Positions 37,676-47,363 of a stretch of DNA of 64,000 nucleotides are shown here, piece by piece (position 1 is the stretch's first letter; each line of letters opens with the position of its first letter). The stretch covers positions 17,412 through 81,411 of the forward strand of contig JAKAMG010000011.1 of the NCBI GenBank assembly GCA_021812985.1, read 5' to 3'. The position numbers and the translations under genes are program-made. The notes below the pieces were generated by a model. It had not been told where the DNA came from. It ran no database searches and was given only the letters and a program-made list of their open reading frames with translations. The DNA comes from Bacteroidota bacterium. Lineage in GTDB: Bacteria > Bacteroidota > Ignavibacteria > Kryptoniales > JAKASW01.

Positions 37676-37685
37676 GGGGGGGGGG
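37676..37685 (+). repeat. Homopolymer G10 in lexA-dinB gap
   Basis: Ten consecutive G residues begin one base after the lexA stop and end 17 bp before the dinB ATG. Such tracts slip during replication. This one could alter dinB translation by changing leader length or the only purine-rich stretch near the start. It is also a typical place for a sequencing error. Confidence 0.7.
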
Positions 37686-37702
37686 CACACAACCGAAGTC
37701 AC

Positions 37703-39046
37703 ATGGACAGAGACAGCTACCCAACGATTCTTCACATTGATATCGACGCCTTCTTCGCGTCGGTGGCGGAAGCGATATGCCCGGCGCTTAAGGGGAAGCC
37801 TGTTATAGTAGGTGGCCTCGCGACCGACAGAGGAGTCGTAGCATGTCCCAACTACGAAGCCCGACGGCTTGGCGTCAGAACGGCGATGCCTTTGGCGAGG
37901 GCGCGTCTCCTCGCGCCGGGGGCCGTCTATGTGAGAGGCGACCATGGCACATACGAGAAATACTCACACCGTTTCATCGAAATCCTCCGCAGTTTTTCAC
38001 CGGTCGTCCAGCCTGTCAGCCTTGACGAGGCATATCTCGACGCAAACGGATGCCTCCATCTCTGGGACTGCGATCCGGGAAAGATGGCTGCCGCAATCAA
38101 GCGAGCCGTCTTCGAGGAGCTGAGAATAACCGTATCAGTCGGCATTTCTTCAAACAGAGTCTGCTCGAAAGTTGCCTCAGACTACTCGAAGAAACTCGCG
38201 AAGACGGGAACAGCGATTCGTGGAGAGACAGGGCCGCCGGACGGACTACTCATCGTTCCGCTGGGCGAAGAGAGGAATTTCCTCGCTCCCCTCCCAGTCT
38301 CGGCTCTGCCCGGCATCGGGAGGAAGACGGCGGAGGCACTCGAATCGCTCGGCATATCGACGATCGGGAATCTCGCCGATTCTGACGCTGGAGTCCTCAC
38401 TAAGATCTTCGGCGTCATCGGGTTATATCTGCACGAGGCGGCGAACGGCAGAGGTAGCAGCGAATTGGACGATGGAGAACGGGCCGCAAAGTCGATATCG
38501 AAGAGCACCACTTTCTCTGAAGACTCAAACGACGCCAACTTCATTTCGGCTGTCCTCTTCCATTTCGCTGAGAAGATCGCGCGGTCGCTCCGCCGCAGCG
38601 GGGAGGTTGCGTCGACCATAACTCTGAAGATGCGCTACTCACAGGGCGCACCCGCTCCTGGTTTTAGATACAGCGATCCTGGGGAATGGCACGGCTTCGT
38701 CACATACCAGAAGAGCTACACGCTGGGTAACCCGACCAATTCAGAATTCGAGATAGCCTCGACAGCGATGGAACTCTTCAAGAAGCTCTGGCTCAAGGGA
38801 ACAAAGGTAAGACTTGTCGGGATTGGCGTGACGAACATACGCAGGGATGAGAGGCAGACGGAATTGTTTCTTTCCGGAAGGGACAGGCGGGGAGAACTCC
38901 TGAAAAGGGTCGACATCATTCGCGAGAAGTTCGGATACCATTCCATATACTTCGGCATAGTGGAACGCCTCCAGGATAAATCAGATGGCCGCGGGCTAGA
39001 CGTGCGTCATGCCGCTCCGGCGGGGCAGACAAATTATGAAGGCTGA
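37703..39046 (+). CDS. dinB: DNA polymerase IV (Y-family)
   Basis: A 447-aa translesion polymerase. The catalytic acidic residues are in HIDIDAFFASVE-like HIDIDAFFASVAEA and in VSLDEAYLDA. The HhH region LPGIGRKTAEALESLGI and a little-finger domain follow. QTELF near residue 395 is a probable beta-clamp-binding motif. It lies 28 bp after lexA and is probably co-transcribed, so SOS-induced. The ribosome site is poor; the G10 tract is the only purine run nearby. The C terminus is somewhat longer than E. coli Pol IV. Confidence 0.95.
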   Translation: MDRDSYPTILHIDIDAFFASVAEAICPALKGKPVIVGGLATDRGVVACPNYEARRLGVRTAMPLARARLLAPGAVYVRGDHGTYEKYSHRFIEILRSFSPVVQPVSLDEAYLDANGCLHLWDCDPGKMAAAIKRAVFEELRITVSVGISSNRVCSKVASDYSKKLAKTGTAIRGETGPPDGLLIVPLGEERNFLAPLPVSALPGIGRKTAEALESLGISTIGNLADSDAGVLTKIFGVIGLYLHEAANGRGSSELDDGERAAKSISKSTTFSEDSNDANFISAVLFHFAEKIARSLRRSGEVASTITLKMRYSQGAPAPGFRYSDPGEWHGFVTYQKSYTLGNPTNSEFEIASTAMELFKKLWLKGTKVRLVGIGVTNIRRDERQTELFLSGRDRRGELLKRVDIIREKFGYHSIYFGIVERLQDKSDGRGLDVRHAAPAGQTNYEG

Positions 39047-39084
39047 TACTTGATTGATTCAGTCCCGAAGGAAATATTTGATAC

Positions 39085-39972
39085 ATGAAGCTCAATACGC
39101 TCGTCAGATATTCGATCACCGCGTTATCAATCATTGCTGCCCCGTTCCTTACCTCGTTCCAGGGCCTCCCTTCGCTCGTCCGGGACTTTTCGTTCGGCCG
39201 GTTCAATAACCCGATGGGCATAAGCATTGATCCTTCAGGCTCCATTTATGTGGCAGACACTGGGGATGATATGCTGTACCGGTTCAGCTCAACCGGCGAC
39301 TCGACAGGCGAGGTTGGTGGATACGGTTGGGGAGAGACTCAGTTTGATATGCCCTACGACGTCTGCGCCACCAACGGCGTCGAGATATATGTCGCCGACT
39401 ACAACAACAACAGGATCGAGAGGTTCGACAGGACGCTGGCAAACGTTGCGACCCTCTCTACCGACCAGTCGAATGACGATTCCAAGAGGTTCGGCTATCC
39501 ATCCGGCGTCGCAGTATCGAGGCTCGGCGATCTTTTCATATGCGACGACGAGAACGTACGTGTTATGAAGGTGAACACATTCTCGACAGTGGAAAGGACA
39601 TTCGGCGGGTACGGTGAAGGACCCGGGACTCTAACTATGCCACGCCAGGTCGACGTCGGCCCGGGCGACGAAGTATTCGTCTCGGACAGGGGAAGAGTTG
39701 CCCTTTACGACAACTTTGGGAATTACATCGGAGAGATAGGGGAAGGGATTCTTCACAACCCATCGGGGATAGGGATCGGCGACGGGAAGCTCGGTGTCTG
39801 CGATTCCGATACGCTGTATTTCTTTAAACTTGACGGGACTTTGATTGCGAAGTTCTCGGGCTCGGATATCTTCGGGGCGCAGATAAAGCAATTCGACGAC
39901 ATCTCTATCTCCGCCGGTAGAGTCTATATTCTCACCGGCAAAGACGTCGTGGTCGCTAAGTCAAATTTCTGA
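39085..39972 (+). CDS. Secreted NHL-repeat (beta-propeller) protein
   Basis: A 295-aa protein with a signal peptide (residues about 7-25, VRYSITALSIIAAPFLTS) and five to six NHL-type repeats of about 45 residues, recognisable by FNNPMGISIDPSGSIYVADT, FDMPYDVCATNGVEIYVADYNNNRIERF and FGYPSGVAVSRLGDLFICDD. NHL propellers bind proteins or ligands; no enzymatic motif is seen. It probably lies in the periplasm or outside the cell. Its 3' end overlaps the convergent dehydrogenase gene by 12 bp. Confidence 0.85.
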   Translation: MKLNTLVRYSITALSIIAAPFLTSFQGLPSLVRDFSFGRFNNPMGISIDPSGSIYVADTGDDMLYRFSSTGDSTGEVGGYGWGETQFDMPYDVCATNGVEIYVADYNNNRIERFDRTLANVATLSTDQSNDDSKRFGYPSGVAVSRLGDLFICDDENVRVMKVNTFSTVERTFGGYGEGPGTLTMPRQVDVGPGDEVFVSDRGRVALYDNFGNYIGEIGEGILHNPSGIGIGDGKLGVCDSDTLYFFKLDGTLIAKFSGSDIFGAQIKQFDDISISAGRVYILTGKDVVVAKSNF

Positions 39973-40947
39973 AAGCTCCATCACCTCCTGGTTCACGACC
40001 GACGGCGGTCTTCTTCCTTTCAGTACGGCGATAGCGTTGAGCGCAGCCAGCTCCGCCATTCTCGCGCGGGTCTCGAGCGTTGAACTCCCAAGATGAGGCG
40101 CCAGAACCACGTTCTCCAGAGAGAAAAATCCAGGATTTATGTTCGGCTCGTCGACATAGACATCAAGCCCCGCACCCCCTATCTTCCCTCCTTTCAGGGC
40201 CGATATGAGCGCACTCTCATCTACCACCTCGCCGCGGGCGGTGTTGACGAGTATGGCCATTGGCTTCATCATCTTCAGCTCGCGCTTTCCGATAAGGTTG
40301 CGCGTCTCGTCAGACAAAGGAACGTTGAGGCTCACGAAGTCAGATTCACGGAGAAGTTTCCGCAACGGAACAAACTCTCCGCCAAGCGAATCGACTTCAG
40401 CGTTTCTGCGGCGCGAGTAGTAGAGGACCTTCATTCCGAATCCCCTGGCTCTGGACGCGACTGCGCCACCGATCCGGCCGGCGCCTATAATTCCGATCGT
40501 CTTCCCTGAGACTTCGTGTCCCGGCATAAATAGAGGGGCCCATCCCCTGAACTTCCCCTTCCTAACCATCCGGTCACCTTCCACTATTCTCCTCGCCACT
40601 GCCAGCAGAAGTCCAATAGCCATGTCAGCCGTGGCTTCCGTAAGAACGCCAGGCGTGTTTGTGACCACTATTCCCTTTTCGGTCGCTGCCTTGATGTCTA
40701 TGTTGTTGTAGCCGACGGCGAAGTTCGAAATGACTCGAACGGTCGTGAGCTTACCAATCAGCTCCCGGTCGAACGCGTCGCTAAGCACGGTGACCGCACC
40801 AAACGCTCCCTCCAGCCTTCTCAGGAGCTCTCGCCGTGAGAGATTCTTTTCAGTTTTGTTCACGTCTATGACAAAGTGCTTCCTGAGAAGCTCAATTCCA
40901 TTATCTGGAATGCGGCGTGTGATGACGATTCTGGGACGTGTATTCAT
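39961..40947 (-). CDS. D-2-hydroxyacid dehydrogenase (glyoxylate/hydroxypyruvate reductase type)
   Basis: A 328-aa NAD(P)-dependent D-isomer-specific dehydrogenase. It shows ISNFAVGYNNIDIKAATEKGI, the Rossmann GIIGAGRIGGAVASRARGFGMKVLYYSRR, the arginine block NTARGEVVDE, and the catalytic Glu/His pair in VYVDEPN and LAPHLGSST. The pattern fits GyaR/GhrB-like glyoxylate reductases best, with phosphoglycerate dehydrogenase less likely given the short length. It follows metG by 81 bp. Confidence 0.88.
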   Translation of the reverse strand: MNTRPRIVITRRIPDNGIELLRKHFVIDVNKTEKNLSRRELLRRLEGAFGAVTVLSDAFDRELIGKLTTVRVISNFAVGYNNIDIKAATEKGIVVTNTPGVLTEATADMAIGLLLAVARRIVEGDRMVRKGKFRGWAPLFMPGHEVSGKTIGIIGAGRIGGAVASRARGFGMKVLYYSRRRNAEVDSLGGEFVPLRKLLRESDFVSLNVPLSDETRNLIGKRELKMMKPMAILVNTARGEVVDESALISALKGGKIGGAGLDVYVDEPNINPGFFSLENVVLAPHLGSSTLETRARMAELAALNAIAVLKGRRPPSVVNQEVMELSEI

Positions 40948-41028
40948 TATTCATTACCGGGCAGGAAGATAGATGGGGACTCATCCATTGGCCATCGCCC
41001 CGAGTTTCTCTGACTTTCTATTCAGCAC

Positions 41029-43113
41029 TTACCTGACGATGCTTCCGCTATCGATGTCGGCAACTGTGGTCAGTACGGAAAGTTTGCCGTCTTCTGACGA
41101 AGCAGCGAGGAGCATGCCGTTCGACTCGAGGCCCATGAGCTTGGCGGGCGCGAGGTTCGCGACGACAATCACGTTCTTACCGACAAGGTCCTCCGGCTTA
41201 TAGTGTTTCGATATTCCCGCGACGATCTGCCGCTTCTGGTCGCCTATCTGGACTTCAATTCTCAGAAGCTTCTCTGACTTGGGGACTTTCTCGCAGTTCA
41301 CCACCCTTGCGACGCGGAGGTCGACCTTTCTGAAATCGTCTATGGTAATCTCGCTCTTAATAGGGGCTGTTGCCGGAGCGGAAGGTTGTTGAGCAGGCGC
41401 CTCGCCGCTCGCTGTCTTCTTTATCTGCTCTTCGATTGTCGAATCCTCAATTTTGGTGAAAAGGATGTCTAGATGTCCTATCGCGGACGCGGCCTCAACT
41501 TTCATCTCCCCCGCGCTCTCCCATCTCGTCGCCGCTGCAGTGCCATCGAGCCTGAGCATCTTCCATATGGTTTCGGCTGCGTAGGGGATGACAGGCGAAA
41601 GGAGCACAGCGAGAGACCTGGTCAGCTGCGCACAGATATTTATCGTGGTCGCGCACTGGACCGGATTGTCTTTCCTGGTTTTCCACGGCTCGGAGTCGTT
41701 GAAGTATTTGTTCGCTGCGCGGGCTAGCGACATCGCCTCAACCACGCCATCTCTGAACTTGAACGCCTCGAAGAGTTCACCGACCTTCTTCGGAGCATTC
41801 TCCATCTCGCCTATAACCCACCTATCGAGTTGGCTGAGCGTTCCGCGTTCTGGCACCTTGCCATCATAGTACCGCTGAGTGAACTGCAGTGTGCGGTTGA
41901 TGAAGTTGCCCAGCGTGTCGGCGAGCTCATTATTCACTCTCGCCTGAAAATCCTTCCAGTAGAAATCCGAATCTCTTGATTCCGGGAGGTTGAGCGCGAG
42001 CGCGTAACGGAGCGTATCGGACGGAAAAACTTCGATAAAGTCTTTCAGATCGATGCCCCAGCCGCGACTCTTGGAGAATTTCTTTCCCTCGAAATTCAAA
42101 AACTCATTGGCCGGGACTGCGTCCGGGAGTATGTAGCGTGACTTCCCTCCCTGGTTCCAGGCCATCAGCATTGCGGGAAAAATGAGCGTGTGAAAAACAA
42201 TATTGTCTTTCCCGATGAAGGCGATATAGCGGGTCTCTCCATCGCTCGCCCCATCTGACTGCCAATACCTCTTCCACAGGTTTGGGTCTCCCCTTTTTTG
42301 TGAGAGCTCCTTTGTAGAGGAGATGTAACCCAGCACGGCTTCGAACCAGACGTAGAGGACTTTATTCTCGTACCCCTGGAGCGGGACGGGAATTCCCCAA
42401 TGGAGATCTCTCGTCACCGCACGATCAGCGAGCCCTTCTTTCAGCCAACTGTCGACGTAACTCCTTACATTGTCCTTCCATTTCTTCGAGTCGACGAATT
42501 TTTCGAGCTCGGCCTGAAATCGGCCGAGCGGAAAGTACCAGTGCTTGGTCTCTTTGACAACCGGCGTGCTGCCGCAGATCTTGCATTTCGGATCGATGAG
42601 CTGAGTCTGCTCGAGCCAGGTTCCGCACTTCTCGCACTGATCTCCGCGCGCGTCGAGGTTCCCGCAAACGGGGCACGTCCCCTCGACGTACCTGTCAGCC
42701 AGGAACATCCTGTCCTTCTCGCAGAAAAGCTGCTTCTCGCTCTTTTCAAGGAGAAGCTTCTGCCTGTAAAACTCGAGAAAGAATTCTTGCCCCGTCTGAT
42801 GATGAACCGGGAGGCTCGTCCGGGAATAGTTGTCGAAACTCATCCCGAATTTCTCGAAGCTCTCCTTGTTCATCTTATGATAACGGTCGACGATCTGCTG
42901 AGGTGTGACCCCCTCCTTATCGGCAGTAATTGTAATGGGGACGCCGTGTTCGTCGGAGCCGCATATGAAGATGACGTCCTCTCCCTTTAACCGGAGATAT
43001 CGGACATAAATATCAGCTGGAAGGTAGGCACCGGCCAGGTGGCCGAGGTGGATCGGTCCGTTAGCATATGGTAGCGCCGCCGTGACAAGCGTGCGAGAGA
43101 ATTTAGACTGCAA
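41029..43113 (-). CDS. metG: Methionyl-tRNA synthetase
   Basis: A 694-aa class I synthetase. HIGH appears as PIHLGHL, KMSKS as KFSKSRG. The zinc knuckles CPVCG, CEKCG and CKICG are all present, so it is the two-knuckle E. coli-like type. The C-terminal tRNA-binding OB domain (FRKVDLRVARVVNCEKVPKSEKLL) is fused, after a Pro/Ala-rich linker. It follows the RicT-like gene by 13 bp. Confidence 0.97.
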   Translation of the reverse strand: MQSKFSRTLVTAALPYANGPIHLGHLAGAYLPADIYVRYLRLKGEDVIFICGSDEHGVPITITADKEGVTPQQIVDRYHKMNKESFEKFGMSFDNYSRTSLPVHHQTGQEFFLEFYRQKLLLEKSEKQLFCEKDRMFLADRYVEGTCPVCGNLDARGDQCEKCGTWLEQTQLIDPKCKICGSTPVVKETKHWYFPLGRFQAELEKFVDSKKWKDNVRSYVDSWLKEGLADRAVTRDLHWGIPVPLQGYENKVLYVWFEAVLGYISSTKELSQKRGDPNLWKRYWQSDGASDGETRYIAFIGKDNIVFHTLIFPAMLMAWNQGGKSRYILPDAVPANEFLNFEGKKFSKSRGWGIDLKDFIEVFPSDTLRYALALNLPESRDSDFYWKDFQARVNNELADTLGNFINRTLQFTQRYYDGKVPERGTLSQLDRWVIGEMENAPKKVGELFEAFKFRDGVVEAMSLARAANKYFNDSEPWKTRKDNPVQCATTINICAQLTRSLAVLLSPVIPYAAETIWKMLRLDGTAAATRWESAGEMKVEAASAIGHLDILFTKIEDSTIEEQIKKTASGEAPAQQPSAPATAPIKSEITIDDFRKVDLRVARVVNCEKVPKSEKLLRIEVQIGDQKRQIVAGISKHYKPEDLVGKNVIVVANLAPAKLMGLESNGMLLAASSEDGKLSVLTTVADIDSGSIVR

Positions 43114-43126
43114 TATTTCACCGTTG

Positions 43127-44152
43127 TTAATTGTGTAACCGCTCCTTCGCGGGAGGGTTCTGATATTTCTTTATTTCATCCAGGCTCACCGCCTCGGCGA
43201 CACTGGCGTTAGGATACTTCAGATACACGCGCTCATTGAATACGTCCAGCTTCTCGATTGAAGCTTCCCCTCTCTCCGTGACAACTTTTGAGTTAAGCGC
43301 CGGATAGTCTTTCATGGAATCCAGGTAACGCCCCATCTCAAAAAGGAGACAGCATTTAAGCCGGCCGCAGGCGCCTGCGAGCCTTGAAGGATTCAGTGAC
43401 AAACTCTGGAACCGCGCGTGGTCGAGGTTGACGTGCTTTATCTGCGACATCCATGATGTGCAACAGACCTCTCTTCCGCAAACGCCTACCGCGCCGACCT
43501 TTTTAGCTTCGTCGCGTGCCCCGATTTGTCTCAGCTCGATCCTCGTACGGTAAACGCTGGCGAGGTCGCGCACGAGCGCACGGAAGTCCACCCTGGTTTC
43601 CGCGGTGAAGAAAAATGTCAGGCGCGCATGATCGAACTGGTACTCGACTGCCGCGAGCTTCATCGAGAGGTTGTGCTTCGCGCATTTTTCGATGAACACA
43701 TGCGCTGCGCTGTCTTCCGTCCTTCGGTTTTCCTCGGATTGTTCGATCTCTTTCTCGTTCGCTATCCGCAGGATCTTCCTCATCGGCTGTCCGACCAAAC
43801 CGCGGCATCTTCTCTTCTCGCGAACCCTCTCACCAACGGCGAGGACGCGTCCGATGTCGATCCCTCGCTCCGCCTCCACGATCACCCTGGAGCCGACGCG
43901 CAGCGGTGTCTCCGACTCGTTCTTATAATAGGCGGTTCTATGAGCTTTAAACTCAACTTCCGCTATGTCGAGATTTGCCTCTTTATTTTCAAGGACGGCG
44001 CCGACCGGCTGAGAACCCGTCGCACAGTTTGCGCAACTCCCGCACGGCCCGGAATATTCCGAGAGTTCCGTGGTCTCAACTTCCTCGACCGACAGTTCGA
44101 AATCTCTATCTACAAGCCCTTCAAGTCCCTCAAAATCACCAAAATCAGACAC
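43127..44152 (-). CDS. PSP1-domain protein, RicT/YaaT-like
   Basis: A 341-aa protein with a central PSP1 domain. It shows the cysteine motifs GVCGREVCCTSW and AGACGRLKCCLLFEMG that in B. subtilis RicT contribute to Fe-S binding in the Y-complex acting on RNA processing. An additional N-terminal CGSCANC motif is noteworthy. Its place between holB and metG matches the gene order seen in many bacteria (holB-yaaT). It overlaps holB by 8 bp. Confidence 0.9.
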   Translation of the reverse strand: MSDFGDFEGLEGLVDRDFELSVEEVETTELSEYSGPCGSCANCATGSQPVGAVLENKEANLDIAEVEFKAHRTAYYKNESETPLRVGSRVIVEAERGIDIGRVLAVGERVREKRRCRGLVGQPMRKILRIANEKEIEQSEENRRTEDSAAHVFIEKCAKHNLSMKLAAVEYQFDHARLTFFFTAETRVDFRALVRDLASVYRTRIELRQIGARDEAKKVGAVGVCGREVCCTSWMSQIKHVNLDHARFQSLSLNPSRLAGACGRLKCCLLFEMGRYLDSMKDYPALNSKVVTERGEASIEKLDVFNERVYLKYPNASVAEAVSLDEIKKYQNPPAKERLHN

Positions 44153-45284
44153 TTTGAGCCTCGTTTTTCTTTTCCAGCAATCCGCTCAGATTCAGTAGTA
44201 AATTTACGAAAAGGAGACCTAAATTCACATTTCCATTGAGCTCCCTTATCGAACTATCGATGGCGTTCACCGCCTCAATGAGATTCGACGTGTTGAAACT
44301 CCGAACCATCTTCTCCAATGTGGAAGTCTGGTCCTGGTTTATAACATCAGATGACGAACCGAACCGCAGGACGGCAACGTCGCGAAGCCAGATCTGGAGC
44401 ATCTTAAGGAGCGCCTCAACCCTGATGATGTCTTTCGACTCCTGCAGCCTCCTCGCCCTCGCGGAAAACTGGGAGAGGTTACGGACCGCGACATCACGAA
44501 GTACATCTAGCGCCTCCGCCCGGATCTCCATCGTGTCGGTCTCGAGAAGCTCGACCGCCTTGCTGAAAGAACCGGCGGCAAGCCTTGCCTTCAGTCGAGC
44601 GTCAGCCTGAGAAAGGGAGTGTCTCTTAACGAGAGCATCTACTATCTCATCTTCCGAGAGGAGATCGAACCTCAGCGACTGACACCTGGAGACAATCGTC
44701 GGGAGGAGAGAGCTCCGCCTGCTCGTAGTGAGTATAAAAACCGTACCGGGATTGGGTTCCTCTAGAACCTTGAGCAGAGCATTCGCAGACTCCGTACCGA
44801 CTTCTTCTGCCTGCATGACGATAACCGCTCTTCTCCCCTGCTGGTAAAGTGAAAGCGAGTCCTCGTGTATTACCTCTCTTATGCTGCTGATCTTAATCAC
44901 CTGCGCCCTCGGGATGGAGATGCGGTGGTACGGATCCTGCGACTTAACGGCGATCTCTTCCCTAATCCTCTTCATAGTCTTCTCATCGAGCCTGTCGAGA
45001 GGGCCGTCGTCTTTTGTCTCGCTTTCACCGCGCGGAAGCGGAAAGACGAGTCTGATATTAGGATGCTGAAGGGAATCCGCCTGCTTGCACGACGGGCAGT
45101 TGTCACAAGGCTCGATCCCGCCTCGCTCGCAGTTCAAGGTCTTGGCAAGCTCTATCGCCATCGCGTCCTTTCCGACCCCCTCGGGGCCTTCGAATAGGAA
45201 GGCGCTCGGAACGCGGCCGGAGGAAAGAATCTGTCGCAGAAGGTTCTTGACTCTGTGTTGCCCTATTACTCTTTCCCAACTCAT
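44145..45284 (-). CDS. holB: DNA polymerase III delta' subunit
   Basis: A 379-aa clamp-loader AAA+ subunit. It carries the P-loop EGPEGVGKDAMA, in which Asp replaces the usual Ser/Thr after Lys, a zinc module CERGGIEPCDNCPSC, and the SRC motif in TIVSRCQSLRF. The P-loop substitution suggests weak or no ATP hydrolysis, as in E. coli delta'. The start overlaps the Omp85 stop by one base (TAATG). Confidence 0.92.
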   Translation of the reverse strand: MSWERVIGQHRVKNLLRQILSSGRVPSAFLFEGPEGVGKDAMAIELAKTLNCERGGIEPCDNCPSCKQADSLQHPNIRLVFPLPRGESETKDDGPLDRLDEKTMKRIREEIAVKSQDPYHRISIPRAQVIKISSIREVIHEDSLSLYQQGRRAVIVMQAEEVGTESANALLKVLEEPNPGTVFILTTSRRSSLLPTIVSRCQSLRFDLLSEDEIVDALVKRHSLSQADARLKARLAAGSFSKAVELLETDTMEIRAEALDVLRDVAVRNLSQFSARARRLQESKDIIRVEALLKMLQIWLRDVAVLRFGSSSDVINQDQTSTLEKMVRSFNTSNLIEAVNAIDSSIRELNGNVNLGLLFVNLLLNLSGLLEKKNEAQSV

Positions 45285-47287
45285 TAAAAAGCCTGCAATA
45301 TGCCGAAGTGAACAATCATCTCGCTGAGGAGCTCACGTCCCGTTTTCTGGAAGATGAACTGATGCCCAGCCTGAGCGTAGGGATCGAAGAGCCTGAACCC
45401 GAAATCGACGCGGAGAGGGCCGAAGAACGTGTTATATCTGAGACCGAAACCGGTTGCGGCCGCGATCGTGTTGAGAGTTATATCCTTGTAACTGTTCCAC
45501 AGGTTGCCGGCATCGACAAACAAGACGCCCCCGAAGTCGCCGGCAAGGAGAAACCTGTCTTCGAAATTAGTCTCGACCAATGTGTTGCCTCCAAATTCCG
45601 GGGAGGCCACGTTGCCGAGTTCTCTCGTACGCCATCCCCTGATACTCCCCGACCCTCCGGCGAAGAATCGATAGTTGAGAGGAATCGGTCCGTTCAGGTT
45701 CTGCTCATAAGTCCCATACTGCTGGGCGTAGCCAAACTTCGCCTTCATGGCGAACACGTTCGTACCATTGTCGTTCATCGAGAAGAACCACTTTCCGAGG
45801 AGTGTCATCTTCCAATATCTCGCATAAGGAAAGTTTGAATGCTTGAAGAGGGAGCTGATGACATTTGGTATGACGCCCCCCTCTTCAAGTGTCATGAGAT
45901 TAAAAAAACCGCTTGTCGGCGAAAAGGGGTCGTTGGTCTTGTCCCTTTGAAGGGTTAGCGAGATAATGGAGTTGAACTGCGGCTTCTCAAGCCCCTGCGG
46001 GAGAGGAATTGCCTGGAGCGAGTCGACTTTGGCCCGCTCTACGTCCCAATCTAGATATGCGGTCGTGAACTGCGCGAGGCGGTCGCTTACACGCACTTTA
46101 TTCCTTAGAACAAGCTGGACGTAAGGCATTTGCTTGTCAACGAGGAATGAGACTCCCCAGGTCAGACTGGTGGCGTTCGAGAAGAAGTAGGGCTGCGTCA
46201 GCTGGGCTGTCGCGTCTATCCTCCCAACCGTGACGGTGTCGCTCAGCACTTTGGAGCTGAAGGTCACAAGCTGAAATGACTGGAGAAGAAGGCTCGTGTT
46301 GATGCTCAGGAGGCGCGCATCGCCGAGGAAATCCCTGTGAACATACCCGAGACCGCCACCAAAGTTGAATGCGTTGTTCTCGTCGTCCATGAGGAGCTCA
46401 GGTGTTATCTCGTGCTTCGGCCTGGGTCTGAGCGAAATCACTCCTGCCAGCGTGTCGATTTCAGGGGGCTTCTCAGGCGTGATAATCCTAGCTGCCTCAA
46501 ACATATTAAGGGCATAGAGCCTCTGCTCACTCTCCGTCTTCTTCGCTATGCTGTAAATGTCGCCGGGTTTGAACATCATCTCGCGGAGCACGATGCGCTT
46601 TTCAAAAGGGATATTGCCGCTGTCAATCGGAAGGACGGAAAGCTGTCCCCAGCGGTACTGGAGTCCGGAATAGAAATAGAGGTCGACTGCCGTCGCAACC
46701 GTATCGTGGCGCGGCAGCGAAAAACTCACGACGGAACTGTCCTTTCTGGCGTAGGCGAAACCGTTATTTTGCAGGAGCCCGAGGACACGCTGAACCTCCG
46801 CATCTACCTGCTTGTACGAGTACCTTTTCCCGATGGCGATGGCCGGCTTATCAGCCATCAGCTCACGAAAGCTCTTCGTGGTATCCGCGATACCGTGATA
46901 TCTGAGTCTTGTCACGAATGCGGGCGGCCCCTCCTTGATTTTGACAGTGATATCGACAGTACGCCCCTCTCCGTCGAATCGCATGGAGCTGTCGACGTTT
47001 GCGTAGATATAGCCATTGTCGAGGTAAAACTGTTTCACCCTTTGAAGGTCCGCCTTGAAGACCATTGGATCGAGGTACTGCGCAGAATCACCGACGATGT
47101 GGCCCAATGAGTAGGTGAACCTCCAGATTGCGGCGGGGGACTGCTTTGTCAGCATTATACCGCGCAGGACATCTGACTTGAAAGCCTTATTGCCGGCAAA
47201 GGTGATTGAGTTTACGATGATGTTGTCCTGAGCATTTGCTGCGGGGACAAGGAGGAGGAACAACAAGAGCGCAAGGGTTAGTTTCAT
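45284..47287 (-). CDS. Omp85-family outer membrane protein (BamA/TamA-like)
   Basis: A 667-aa protein with a signal peptide (MKLTLALLLFLLLVPAANAQ), three or so POTRA repeats to about residue 290, and a C-terminal 16-strand-type barrel ending in Phe (FGILQAF). Barrel signatures include FFAGGSGSIRGWRTRELG and LRYNTFFGPLRVDFGFRL. It inserts outer membrane proteins or exports passengers; being shorter than canonical five-POTRA BamA, a TamA-like or accessory role is likely. Confidence 0.88.
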   Translation of the reverse strand: MKLTLALLLFLLLVPAANAQDNIIVNSITFAGNKAFKSDVLRGIMLTKQSPAAIWRFTYSLGHIVGDSAQYLDPMVFKADLQRVKQFYLDNGYIYANVDSSMRFDGEGRTVDITVKIKEGPPAFVTRLRYHGIADTTKSFRELMADKPAIAIGKRYSYKQVDAEVQRVLGLLQNNGFAYARKDSSVVSFSLPRHDTVATAVDLYFYSGLQYRWGQLSVLPIDSGNIPFEKRIVLREMMFKPGDIYSIAKKTESEQRLYALNMFEAARIITPEKPPEIDTLAGVISLRPRPKHEITPELLMDDENNAFNFGGGLGYVHRDFLGDARLLSINTSLLLQSFQLVTFSSKVLSDTVTVGRIDATAQLTQPYFFSNATSLTWGVSFLVDKQMPYVQLVLRNKVRVSDRLAQFTTAYLDWDVERAKVDSLQAIPLPQGLEKPQFNSIISLTLQRDKTNDPFSPTSGFFNLMTLEEGGVIPNVISSLFKHSNFPYARYWKMTLLGKWFFSMNDNGTNVFAMKAKFGYAQQYGTYEQNLNGPIPLNYRFFAGGSGSIRGWRTRELGNVASPEFGGNTLVETNFEDRFLLAGDFGGVLFVDAGNLWNSYKDITLNTIAAATGFGLRYNTFFGPLRVDFGFRLFDPYAQAGHQFIFQKTGRELLSEMIVHFGILQAF

Positions 47288-47305
47288 CAGATATAATCAA
47301 AGATA

Positions 47306-47343
47306 CAAAAAAGCCCAGCTGAATTCGAGAATCCAACCGGGCT
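47306..47343 (-). terminator. Intrinsic terminator after DUF2795 gene
   Basis: On the minus strand AGCCC pairs with GGGCT around a structured loop that includes a near-complementary GGATT/GAATTC pair, and TTTTTT follows directly. It is about 20 bp past the stop of the DUF2795 gene. Confidence 0.65.
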
Positions 47344-47363
47344 CGCGAGAAAAATGTCTGGTA

